IMG/VR virus record: IMGVR_UViG_3300009470_000010
Coordinates: 1 to 22,959 of that record
Source: a virus
DNA length: 22,959 nt
Strand: one strand, 5' to 3'
The notes under the pieces: generated by a model
The model's input: the letters and a program-made list of their open reading frames with translations, nothing else
Databases searched by the model: none
Told to the model about the DNA's origin: nothing
Shown here: positions 1 to 7,429 of the stretch, one piece after another
How the letters are laid out: each line of letters opens with the position of its first letter
Position numbering within the stretch: position 1 is the stretch's first letter
Position numbers and translations under genes: made by a program

Positions 1-269
1 GAAATAGTGATGCAGTCACCCCTCATTATCGCGTCGTCTAGTGCTGCCAGCGCCTGCTCCTTCAAGCTCGGCGGCTTGGGGCGGCGATGACGGCGCAGAT
101 CGTCGCCGCTCCACGGGGGTAGCTTGGGGAGCCACTTACAGCACGCCTCCAGCTCCTGGTCGGCGCCTGCCTGAAAAGCAGCGGCTATTGCTATCGCTGG
201 GGAGAATTCCAACCACTGCTGCACCAGCTCAGGCGGCGGCGCAATGGGCTTGTCGTATTCTTGGCTCAT
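1..269 (-). CDS. Small cyanobacterial-type hypothetical protein (3' end off the window)
   Basis: Reading leftwards from an ATG at 269, the frame stays open for 89 codons to the window edge. A near-ideal ribosome binding site (GGAGGA, 276-281) sits 6 bases upstream of the ATG. The protein begins MSQEYDKPIAPPPELVQQWL and contains GADQELEACCKWL and RRPKPPSLKEQALAALDD. This combination (PPPELVQQW, GADQELEACC, RPKPPSLKEQAL) is a pattern I associate with small, function-unknown proteins common in Synechococcus/Cyanobium genomes and their phages. No enzymatic motif is seen. The gene lies downstream of the fibre genes on the same strand, separated by 132 bases, so it may be the first gene of an accessory block. 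The start is secure; the C-terminus is missing. The function is unknown; the host inference comes from recall of the family. Confidence 0.8.
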   Translation of the reverse strand, partial: MSQEYDKPIAPPPELVQQWLEFSPAIAIAAAFQAGADQELEACCKWLPKLPPWSGDDLRRHRRPKPPSLKEQALAALDDAIMRGDCITI

Positions 270-401
270 CGTCGATCCTCCAATCGGCGGTCATGGGGCG
301 GGGCGTTGGTGCGCCGCTGCCCCACCACACTACCACACAGCGTCAAGCCCAGCCACCCAAGGGAGTTTGGATAGTTGAGCCAGACCTCGATGTGAGTAGG
401 A
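270..401. other. Intergenic gap after the distal fibre gene
   Basis: This 132-base gap is the longest gene-free stretch in the window. Apart from the ribosome binding site at 276-281, it holds only weak inverted repeats (for example a GGCG...CGCC stem near 304-316) with no following U-run. A TTGACG-like hexamer is present on the minus strand near 340, but I see no partner -10 box. I cannot support a terminator or promoter here. Confidence 0.4.
276..281 (-). promoter_or_regulatory. Strong Shine-Dalgarno site for the left-edge gene
   Basis: On the minus strand the sequence reads GGAGGA, six bases before the ATG at 269. It decides that start and supports real translation of the partial gene. 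Confidence 0.75.
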
Positions 402-3356
402 CTACGACGCCTCAAGTGCTGCGATACGAGCTTCAAGCCCGGCGATAGTCTCCTGTTGCTGCTGGATAGCTTTGATTAACACGGGGCACAACTGAGACTG
501 ATCCAGTAGCCAGCGCTCCTCGCTTTCATAGTCGATTGAGCCATCTTCCTCCTTGCGTGGTGCATTGACTACAAAGGGAAGAACCTCCACAAGCTCCTGA
601 GCGATCAAGCCAGTCCATTTACCCCTTGCATTGCGGTTGTTAAAGCTAGTATCACTTGGGTCGTTCCAAGTAAAGTCTTTGACCTTGATTTTGCTAATTG
701 CATCAAGAGCGTCTAGGGCTGTGTCTTCTATGTTGTCTTTCAAGCGAACATCGGAACTCACCTGAATAGCGGCGTTGCCGATATACAGAGTTGTACTCGA
801 TGCCGCATAGGACGCTGGACCGATGGATGCTGCACCCGCTCCTGTGAAATAGACCCTTTCGGAGCCTCCTGCTTGACGCAGGAATACGTCACCAGACTGA
901 CTAATCCTCATCCGCTCCGTCGGGCTGCTCGCTCCGTCGGCGGTAGTGGAGAACACTAACCTGCCCGGCATGTCATCAGCGCCTGGGGTGCCGTCTACTT
1001 CGGCTTTAATGCCTGCACCATAGGAACTAAAGTCGGAACCATCGTATCCTGAAAAGAATAAATAACCAAGAACATCATTATTGCTAACAATAGTTGGCGA
1101 AGCCTTGGTTCCCCTAGCCTTTCCCAGCGTCAACGCAGGAGCGGCGACGCCTACAATTGCGCCACTTCCGCTAAAGCGGCACGCAGACAACGCAGGATCA
1201 TTTTCTTCTCCTTCTATCTGAACTAATGCACTATCAGTTCCACCAACTTGACGCGCAGTAGACGTGCCAACTAACAGCCTTTTACTGCTATCAATTCTTG
1301 CTGCCTCTCCGCTTGTCGTGAACACTATTGCTTGACTTGCATTCGCAAACGTAATGTCTGCATTGGGACCAGCGAGTGCAAGTGTGTTTGCGCTGCGGTT
1401 ATAGGTCAGCGATGCAGTGCCTTGACCGTCATTCTGAAGAGTAATTCCAGTGTTATTGCCGGATGTATTCTGTAGGAATAGAGTTGCTGCGCCACTTGAG
1501 GATCCATGTATTAACTGACTGGGACTCGTAGTGCCAATCCCTAAGCGGCCTGAGGTGTCAATAGTGGCGCGGGTGACAGCCCCTGTTTTCAGATTAAAAG
1601 GATGTGCCGTCGTCGTGCCAATCCCCATTGAACCGGCACCGTCATAGTCAATCGAAAGATTGACGGCTTGATCGGAACGGCCAAACTGAGCGACTTCACT
1701 GCTAGATGTAGAACCAGTTAGGAATCGAGCGACGCTTATTGCACCAGTTTCTTTGCAATCAAGCAAAAAGCCGGGGCTGCTAGTCCCCAGACCTAAGCGG
1801 CCACTGGAGTCAATACGAAGGCGCTCACTGCTGCCTGTTGATGCGGCAATGGTATCTGCCGTGGGGCTCCAGAAACCCGTATTGAGGTCACCAGTAAACG
1901 TGATGGACGGAGTGCCGACTGCGCCAAGTGGGTGATCAATCGCCAGAGTAGAACTAACTGCCGTGGTGCTTGCTGTTAGCCTCGCAACTCCATTAGTTGA
2001 GATGGCTACTTGGTCGGCGCCAGGGCTGTAGATGCCGGTGTTGGTGTCGCCGGTGAAGGTGATCGTCGGGGCACCAGCGGTGCCGGTGCCGGTGCTGACA
2101 AGCCCGGTGGTAGCCACAGTTTGGCTGCCGAAGTCGGGGCTGATCTTGGTGCCGGCGATGGCGGCTGAGGCGTTGACATCAGCGTTGACGATCACGCCGC
2201 TGCTGATGGCGGCAGTGCCAGTACTGCCGATGGTGATGTCACCGCTGACCTTGCCGAAGGCGTAGTCAGTGATGCGGGTGGCGGCTGCTTTGCGATTGGT
2301 GCCAGCGCCGCCGTCGTCAACGATGAACAGATCAGCATCAGCCAGGGCACCACCGATGTCAGTGCCGCCGTCGATGTTCAGCGCCGACAGCGAGACCTTG
2401 TCGGCTGTCGAGATGGTGTCCAGTTTGGTGTCTGCGATAGCAGCGCTGGCATTGATGTCGGCATCGACAATGACGCCGCTGCTGATAGCCGTAACGCCGC
2501 TGCTATTGACGGTGACGTCGCCGCTTAGTGCAGTTGCGGTCGGGACGTTGGTGGCGTTGCCCAGCAGCACCGATCCAGCGGTGATGTTGGCCAGCTTGCT
2601 GTGGGCAATGGCAGCAGACGCGTTGATGTCGCCATCGACGATGGTGCCATCCAGCAGCATGGTGCTGGTAACGGTGCCGGTGTCGCCGGTGGTAACGACA
2701 GTGCCGGTGACGTCCGGCAGCGTGATGGTGCGGTCAGCGGTTGGATCCGTGACCGCAATTGTGGTCTCGAAGGCGTCGGCAGTGCTGCCTTCAAAGCTCA
2801 GGCTGCCGGTATTGCCAATCTCAAGGTTACCGGTAACGATGCCACCAGACAGAGGCAATGCCGCATTGGCCAGGTCGTAGGCGCTCTTGACCGCCGTGCT
2901 GCTGGCAATCGTGGTTGAGCTGGTGGTGCTGGTGCTATCGCTGACTTTGGACTGCAGGCTGGCAGGTGTGACTGCACGGGCAGTGTCGCTGCCGGTCTGG
3001 GTTTCGGCGTCAGTGGCAAGTTCCAGCAGACCTTGCACAGTAGTGCTGCCGGCCGGGGTGGCATTGACCCAGGCGCTGCCGTCCCAGATCTTGACGCCGA
3101 CCGGGGTCAGAGAGTTATCGAGCCACACCTCGCCAGTGCTGTTGCCGCTGCTGCCGCCGGCGGCAGGGCTGACGTTAGGAGCGGTTGCGCCGACGTGGAC
3201 GGGGCCGACTTTGATGATGTCTGCGCCAGTGCTGTCCTTGAAGAACAGGCCAGGGCTGGTGGCATTGGTGTTCAGCGCAATCTGGCCATCCGCGATCGCC
3301 GTTGTCGGGCGCTTGTCGGCGGTGCTGCTGCGGATGTGCTTGTGCGTGGAAGCCAT
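402..3356 (-). CDS. Distal tail fibre with C-terminal Peptidase_S74 intramolecular chaperone
   Basis: This 984-residue protein is a modular trimeric fibre. Residues 1-100 form an N-terminal segment with a tryptophan-containing motif (GEVWLDN...KIWDGSAWVNA, about 58-100). Residues 105-170 are Ser/Thr-rich. Repeats of the INASAAIA.TKL type and two copies of TITFTGDxNTG-type repeats follow. Further repeats have the form RIDSSGRLGIGTTSP, a signature of phage fibres. The last 117 residues are an S74 domain: SDVRLKDNI carries the expected Ser868/Lys873 dyad, and the end (IKAIQQQQETIAGLEARI) is a coiled coil. In this family the domain assists trimer folding and then cleaves itself off just before the Ser. 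It is the last gene of the fibre module and probably the receptor-binding tip. The ATG at 3356 has GGAG nine bases upstream. Receptor specificity cannot be read from the sequence. Confidence 0.92.
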   Translation of the reverse strand: MASTHKHIRSSTADKRPTTAIADGQIALNTNATSPGLFFKDSTGADIIKVGPVHVGATAPNVSPAAGGSSGNSTGEVWLDNSLTPVGVKIWDGSAWVNATPAGSTTVQGLLELATDAETQTGSDTARAVTPASLQSKVSDSTSTTSSTTIASSTAVKSAYDLANAALPLSGGIVTGNLEIGNTGSLSFEGSTADAFETTIAVTDPTADRTITLPDVTGTVVTTGDTGTVTSTMLLDGTIVDGDINASAAIAHSKLANITAGSVLLGNATNVPTATALSGDVTVNSSGVTAISSGVIVDADINASAAIADTKLDTISTADKVSLSALNIDGGTDIGGALADADLFIVDDGGAGTNRKAAATRITDYAFGKVSGDITIGSTGTAAISSGVIVNADVNASAAIAGTKISPDFGSQTVATTGLVSTGTGTAGAPTITFTGDTNTGIYSPGADQVAISTNGVARLTASTTAVSSTLAIDHPLGAVGTPSITFTGDLNTGFWSPTADTIAASTGSSERLRIDSSGRLGLGTSSPGFLLDCKETGAISVARFLTGSTSSSEVAQFGRSDQAVNLSIDYDGAGSMGIGTTTAHPFNLKTGAVTRATIDTSGRLGIGTTSPSQLIHGSSSGAATLFLQNTSGNNTGITLQNDGQGTASLTYNRSANTLALAGPNADITFANASQAIVFTTSGEAARIDSSKRLLVGTSTARQVGGTDSALVQIEGEENDPALSACRFSGSGAIVGVAAPALTLGKARGTKASPTIVSNNDVLGYLFFSGYDGSDFSSYGAGIKAEVDGTPGADDMPGRLVFSTTADGASSPTERMRISQSGDVFLRQAGGSERVYFTGAGAASIGPASYAASSTTLYIGNAAIQVSSDVRLKDNIEDTALDALDAISKIKVKDFTWNDPSDTSFNNRNARGKWTGLIAQELVEVLPFVVNAPRKEEDGSIDYESEERWLLDQSQLCPVLIKAIQQQQETIAGLEARIAALEAS

Positions 3357-3389
3357 TCCCTTAACTCCAGGTGGACGGGATTACTGGCA

Positions 3390-3396
3390 CAGTCTA
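3390..3396 (-). promoter_or_regulatory. TAGACTG motif at stop/gap upstream of distal fibre
   Basis: TAGACTG on the minus strand begins with the TAG stop of the 56-residue gene and lies 33 bases before the ATG of the distal fibre. The same heptamer occurs at two other gaps (7940-7946, 16203-16209). TAGACT fits a -10 box at four of six positions. No consistent -35 is seen, so this is a candidate only. Confidence 0.35.
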
Positions 3397-3564
3397 GTAT
3401 TCCCCGTCATCAAGTACTACGTCATAAATGTCAAAGACGTAAGTCAGGTCACGCCATGCTGTGTAGTAGTTGGCATTTTGCACCTTGAGCAGCACCTCTC
3501 CGGGCTGTCCGCCGATCGGGACGTTCTCGGCGCTATAAACGAAGCGGGTTGTGCTTTGCGTCAT
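3394..3564 (-). CDS. 56-residue fibre-associated small protein
   Basis: A short frame runs from an ATG at 3564 to a TAG at 3394, filling the space between the two fibre genes. The ATG shares a base with the TAA of the upstream fibre (TAATG), which indicates translational coupling. The product starts MTQSTTRFVYSAENVPIGGQ and contains PGEVLLKVQNANYYTAWRDL. This resembles the G..GQVL.K.s..dYd..W motif found within tail-fibre proteins of marine and freshwater phages. It ends with an acidic tail (DVVLDDGEY). By position it could be a linker, collar or assembly protein joining two fibre segments, or a piece of fibre split off as its own gene. The function is inferred; the reading frame itself is well supported. 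Confidence 0.75.
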   Translation of the reverse strand: MTQSTTRFVYSAENVPIGGQPGEVLLKVQNANYYTAWRDLTYVFDIYDVVLDDGEY

Positions 3565-6518
3565 TAGTAGGTTCCATCGTCCACCACGCCGATGGTCATC
3601 TCGCCAGTGCTGTTGTCAACCAACACCTCTGTGGACTCCAGTACCACGCCGATTTGAGAGGTCGTAGCGATTTGCGCTCGTCCCCATAGCAGTGTCAAAG
3701 CATCACGGACGTCAGTCACGCCCGTCATGTCAGGCGTAAAGTAGGTGCCGTCGCAAAGGATGTCGTAGTCGTTGAACGTGCCGGTGGCACCAGACACGAC
3801 GGCGACTTTGGTCCAGTTGGCACCAGTGCCCTGACTGAGGACCCAGTCACCAGCGGCCAAAGACGCGACAGGAGCTGGCGTTGTACCCGTGCCAGCAGTC
3901 GTGACGATCAGGTAGACGCCGTTGTTTTGTGGGTTAGGAGCGGTCAGCGCTTGGCCGACAACGAGACCACCTTCGACGCCGTACTGGTTCAGCGTGACGA
4001 CTGTGTTGGTGCTGGCGTTGTAGGTGCCACCAAAGCGGAGGTTGAGCTGGGTTGGACTGCCGTAACCAACTAGCAGCCAGTAGCCGTTGGGTGTTGGTGC
4101 GACGGTGCCAACCCAGATGTAGGCCGAGCGGTCGGATGGGTTGATCCACCACTGGCCGGCAAACTCAGGTGTTGGGGCGCTTTCGCTGACTTGCGCGATG
4201 CCGTAATCGGCAAGTTGCTGGGCGGTGACGCTGTTTTCGGCAAGAAGATTGGAGCCAAAGACGCCGGTAGTGATCTTGCTGGCATCGAGGTTTGGGATGT
4301 CAGCGGCATTAAGCGTTGCGCCGGTGGTGACGTGCCCCTGGGCGTCGATGGTGACCTTGGTGAAGGTGCCCGTGGCGGCGCTGTTGCTGTGGTTCAGTAC
4401 GCCAGCGCCAGTGACGGTCAGGCCAGTACCCGGCTGGACGGCACCGTTAGTGCCGCTGACGGCGATCGGCAGATCGGTTGCGACCAGTGCGCGGAATGTG
4501 GGCGCTGCTGCAGCACCAGTAGCCGGGGCAGCAAAAACCGTGCCAGCTGTTTGGTTGTCGAGGCTGGTGGTGATCGTGGCGCTGAAGTTGTCGGGTTTGG
4601 TAACCGTGAACGCCAGCGGGGTGGTGTCGCTGAAGGTGATGGTCTGCAGGGCAGCCACCTGCTGCCAAGTTGCACCAGTCCAGACGTAGGTCAAGCCGGT
4701 ATTGGTATTGATCCAGCCCTGACCCTCGAAGTCGCCGCTGCCGCTGGGGGCGTTGCCGCTGACGACTGTGCTCGAGTCGGCTGCCAGCTTGAGGCCGGTT
4801 ACAGCACCAGCAGCCAGCTTGCCGGTGGTGACATTGGCATCAAGGATCTTGGCGGTGGTGACTGCATCGGCGGCAATGGTTGCCGCAAAGGTGCCCGTGC
4901 CCGTGCCGGTGACATCACCGGTCAGCGCAATCGTCTGGTCACCGGTGTTAGTACCGCTGGTGGTGCCGGAGTGGGTACCGCTGAACGTGCCGCTTTGAGT
5001 GGCCAGAGTCCCAAGCCCCAGCGTGGTGCGTTGGTCGCCGGCACTGGCACCAGCGATCAGTGCGCGGCCGGCACTGGTGCAAGTGATCTCTTCAACATCA
5101 CCAGCGCCAGCACTGGATCGACCCAGCAGCTTGTCTGTAGCACTAACGTTCTGGATCTTGGCGTAAGTGACCGCATCGTCTGCAATTTTGGCCGTTGCTA
5201 CAGCCAAGTCGGCCAGTGCAGTGGTATCGACAGCACCAGCACCCAGCTTGTCAACTGTGACGGCATCATCAGCAATCTTGGCTGTGGTGACAGCGCTGTT
5301 GATGATCTGGCTGGTGGCGATTGCGTCGGCGGCAATCTGCGTCGTGGTTACCGATGCACCAGTCAGCTTGGCACCAGGGACACTGGCATCAGCCAAGTTC
5401 AGCTTGGCGTAAGTGATCTGGGTGTCGGCAATCTTGCCAACCGTGACCGCGCTGTCAGCGATCTTGGCGTTGGTGACGGCAGCAGCAGCCAGTTTTGCCT
5501 CAGTGACGGCGCTGTCAACAATGGCAGCCGTATCGACAGCATCATTAGCTAGTTCGCCGGCTCCAACTGCATTGTCTGCGATAGCATCAGCCGTGACGGA
5601 ACCAGTGGCTAACTGGTCAGCGGTAACGGCGTCGTCTGCGATCTTGGCCGTGGTGACGGCATCATCAACCAGCTCGACAGTGCCGACCGAGCCAGCGCCC
5701 ATCTGGGCAGTCGTGATCGAGTCGGCCGCGATCTTGGCGCCTGGAACACTGCCGTCGGCTAGGTCGAGTTTGCCGTAAGCAATCGTGGTGTCGGCAATCT
5801 TGACGTTGGTGACCGCACCAGTGCCAAGCTTGTCGTTGGTGACGGCGCCAGTGGCGATCTTGGCCTCGGTGACGGCGGCGTTGACGATGGCAGCGGTATC
5901 TACCGCATTGTCGGCCAGTTCTGCTGCACCAACGGCATTGTCCGCAATGGCGGCTGCATCAACAGCACCAGCCTGGAACTTGGCGGATGTGATGTTGCCG
6001 TCAGCGATCTTGGCGGTTGTGACTGCGCTGTTGGCGATAGCAGCCGTACCAAGGCCGGCGGCGTCGATTTTGGCGGTGGTGACTGCGTTGTCAGCAATCT
6101 TGCCGGTCGTAACGGCCAGATTTTCAATGCCGGCAGTCGGGGCAATGACTTGCTGGAAGGCGCTGCCGTCCCAGACGCTTAGGTATTTGGTGCTGCTATC
6201 GACGTGGCCGCGACCCTCGAAGTTGTCGGAGACAGGTGCAGTCGGGCCGTAGTTGATGCTGGAATCGTTGGCCAGCTTGGCTGCGGTAATCGCATCGTCT
6301 GCCAGCGCCGTGGTGCCAAGCTTGGTGGTGCTGCTCTGATTGAGCTTGACGAGGTCGATGCTGGAGCTGTCCGCCAGCGTTGCGCCAGCCTCGAACAGGT
6401 CTTTGGCGGTGACCTTCTTGGTTTCGCTGGCCGAGATGTCTACGATGGGCAGGACGTCGATACTGGCGACGTCAGCCTCGGAGAGCTGGGTTAGCTGCGT
6501 AATTCTCTGGTCAGCCAT
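3564..6518 (-). CDS. Repeat-rich proximal tail fibre / virion structural protein
   Basis: This 984-residue protein starts with MADQRITQLTQLSEADVAS, an adaptor-like segment. Residues 135-457 consist of about thirty decapeptide repeats with the consensus AVTtAKIADd, expected to form a long trimeric beta-structured shaft. Three tryptophan-rich motifs (about 92-124, 590-622, 780-817; for example GLTYVWTGATWQQV) punctuate the chain. The C-terminus (DVRDALTLLWGRA, IGVVLESTEVLVDNSTGEM, ending GVVDDGTY) is a conserved-looking tail I associate with cyanophage structural proteins. The ATG has a GGAG site upstream (CCGGAGCTGGCGC before ATG). It sits between two tail-tube-like proteins and the distal fibre, so it probably links the tail tip to the S74 fibre. 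No enzymatic residues are seen. Confidence 0.85.
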   Translation of the reverse strand: MADQRITQLTQLSEADVASIDVLPIVDISASETKKVTAKDLFEAGATLADSSSIDLVKLNQSSTTKLGTTALADDAITAAKLANDSSINYGPTAPVSDNFEGRGHVDSSTKYLSVWDGSAFQQVIAPTAGIENLAVTTGKIADNAVTTAKIDAAGLGTAAIANSAVTTAKIADGNITSAKFQAGAVDAAAIADNAVGAAELADNAVDTAAIVNAAVTEAKIATGAVTNDKLGTGAVTNVKIADTTIAYGKLDLADGSVPGAKIAADSITTAQMGAGSVGTVELVDDAVTTAKIADDAVTADQLATGSVTADAIADNAVGAGELANDAVDTAAIVDSAVTEAKLAAAAVTNAKIADSAVTVGKIADTQITYAKLNLADASVPGAKLTGASVTTTQIAADAIATSQIINSAVTTAKIADDAVTVDKLGAGAVDTTALADLAVATAKIADDAVTYAKIQNVSATDKLLGRSSAGAGDVEEITCTSAGRALIAGASAGDQRTTLGLGTLATQSGTFSGTHSGTTSGTNTGDQTIALTGDVTGTGTGTFAATIAADAVTTAKILDANVTTGKLAAGAVTGLKLAADSSTVVSGNAPSGSGDFEGQGWINTNTGLTYVWTGATWQQVAALQTITFSDTTPLAFTVTKPDNFSATITTSLDNQTAGTVFAAPATGAAAAPTFRALVATDLPIAVSGTNGAVQPGTGLTVTGAGVLNHSNSAATGTFTKVTIDAQGHVTTGATLNAADIPNLDASKITTGVFGSNLLAENSVTAQQLADYGIAQVSESAPTPEFAGQWWINPSDRSAYIWVGTVAPTPNGYWLLVGYGSPTQLNLRFGGTYNASTNTVVTLNQYGVEGGLVVGQALTAPNPQNNGVYLIVTTAGTGTTPAPVASLAAGDWVLSQGTGANWTKVAVVSGATGTFNDYDILCDGTYFTPDMTGVTDVRDALTLLWGRAQIATTSQIGVVLESTEVLVDNSTGEMTIGVVDDGTY
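5337..5585 (-). repeat. Super-repeat copy 2 (fibre residues 312-394)
   Basis: The encoded segment starts AIADNAVGAGELANDAVDTA and runs through YAKLNLADASVPGAK. It is the partner of the copy at 5703-5951, with identical repeat phasing but diverged codons. Confidence 0.75.
5703..5951 (-). repeat. Super-repeat copy 1 (fibre residues 190-272)
   Basis: The encoded segment starts AIADNAVGAAELADNAVDTA and runs through YGKLDLADGSVPGAK. It aligns without gaps over 83 residues with the segment 122 residues further on (5337-5585), indicating an internal segmental duplication. Confidence 0.75.
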
Positions 6519-6552
6519 GCGCCAGCTCCGGCTACAGCAAAAAGTCTTCTAG

Positions 6553-6559
6553 CAGTTTA
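6553..6559 (-). promoter_or_regulatory. TAAACTG variant of the gap motif upstream of the proximal fibre
   Basis: TAAACTG starts with the TAA stop of the preceding gene and lies 34 bases before the fibre ATG at 6518. It differs at one base from the TAGACTG seen at three other gaps. Confidence 0.25.
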
Positions 6560-7429
6560 GTCGGTGACTTCAGTCAGGAGGAAGTCAAGATTTTGTTGCA
6601 GGCGCAGGCGGTCGGTGTCCTCCTTGAGGATGTAGCCCGAGGGCTCACCGATCAGCAACTTGATCTCGCCAGTAGTGACGAAGTCGATGGCGCAGTTAAT
6701 GGTTTGATCTGGCGCTACCTCGATTCCAGTGCGCGTGATCATCGCCTGGAACTCGTAGTAGATGTCTTGGGCGTTGGAGTAGGCGTCGTCTTCGGTCAGT
6801 TGCAGGTAACAGTCGAACTCGCTGCCGATGTCGGTACGGTTAATGAGTTGCAGCATCAGCAGCGGATTCTCCACCAAGCCGCTGTTGCTGGTGTTGAAGA
6901 TGCAGTCGATCGAGCCAGAGCCGCTGATTAGACCAGCCGAGTACATCCGCTTGAAGCGGTCGGACATGGTCGTGGTTTCCAGGGACTCGCGGTCAGTGTT
7001 AAAGCTGAAGCTCCTGACGTCACCAAGAACGCGCTCGACTGACCCGTAAATCTGGACTGGAATATCAATGGCGCTACCAGTAAAAGCCTCTACCGGATAT
7101 TCAGAGCTGCGGTCATTGTTGATGGCGGCGCTAAATGTTTCAAATAAGCGGATGCCACCAATGGCGTTGATATTGGAGTAGGCAACAACTTCGTTAAGAG
7201 TCGCGCCACCGCCGTCAGGCCAGGTGGAAGTTGGCAAAAAGTCCAGGCCGCGTGGATCGTCGGTGCTGATGACTAGCTGGTCACCTGTAAGCAGGTTCTC
7301 GACCGAGCCATCGAAGCTGAAGCGGTTGAGGATAGTGTTGACGTCTGCAGGCAGAACTGAGCTGACAAATGTGCCAGCCGCTTTACGGCGCAGTTTGACC
7401 TTGCCGTACTGCCCTAGGAAGTACGTCAT
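6557..7429 (-). CDS. Tail-tube-like protein B (290 aa), with inserted domain
   Basis: The protein begins MTYFLGQYGKVKLRRKA, a first strand resembling the N-termini of the major tail protein and of the next gene upstream. Residues 20-135 form an extra domain. Residues 137-275 contain DVRSFSFNTDRESLETTT followed by MYSAGLISGSGSIDC, matching the W/F-S-x-x...E..E-T-T-T core of tail-tube proteins. The C-terminal segment (about 255-290) is LIGEPSGYILKEDTDRLRLQ followed by QNLDFLLTEVTD. The ATG overlaps the previous stop (ATGA), so it is coupled to tube-like protein A. Its location after the J-like tip protein suggests a distal tail or fibre-anchoring ring rather than the main tube. The tail-tube assignment is by motif similarity within this window and is not proven. 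Confidence 0.7.
   Translation of the reverse strand: MTYFLGQYGKVKLRRKAAGTFVSSVLPADVNTILNRFSFDGSVENLLTGDQLVISTDDPRGLDFLPTSTWPDGGGATLNEVVAYSNINAIGGIRLFETFSAAINNDRSSEYPVEAFTGSAIDIPVQIYGSVERVLGDVRSFSFNTDRESLETTTMSDRFKRMYSAGLISGSGSIDCIFNTSNSGLVENPLLMLQLINRTDIGSEFDCYLQLTEDDAYSNAQDIYYEFQAMITRTGIEVAPDQTINCAIDFVTTGEIKLLIGEPSGYILKEDTDRLRLQQNLDFLLTEVTD

Larger units (their letters stand above)
5148..6116 (-). repeat. Decapeptide repeat array inside the proximal fibre
   Basis: About thirty degenerate 30-base units encode residues 135-457 of the fibre, with consensus A-V-T-t-A-K-I-A-D-d. They diverge at the DNA level but keep strict 10-residue phasing, apart from a few YGKLDLADGSVPGAK-type inserts. The array also creates long open frames on the opposite strand that are not genes. 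Confidence 0.85.

Noticed and set aside
270-401. Rho-independent terminator after the fibre module
   Set aside because: Only weak GC stems without a poly-U tract are present on the minus strand.
41-448. Plus-strand frame of 135 codons at the left edge
   Set aside because: The minus strand here carries a better gene with a perfect ribosome site and a recognisable protein pattern.
2269-2880. Plus-strand open frames opposite the distal fibre (also 2887-3567 and 3033-3488)
   Set aside because: They are compositional shadows of GC-rich fibre repeats and would cover the well-supported minus-strand fibre and 56-residue genes.
4191-5552. Long plus-strand open frame (453 codons) opposite the proximal fibre
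   Set aside because: It mirrors the decapeptide repeats on the minus strand; the translated product is low-complexity and lacks domain character or a ribosome site.
5148-6116. Regular repeats as a CRISPR-like array
   Set aside because: The 30-base periodicity is in frame and encodes a continuous protein; the units are degenerate and there are no unique spacers.
402-6518. Both fibre genes being exactly 984 residues as a sign of gene duplication
   Set aside because: Their domain layouts and sequences differ throughout except for a shared short motif; equal length appears to be coincidence.
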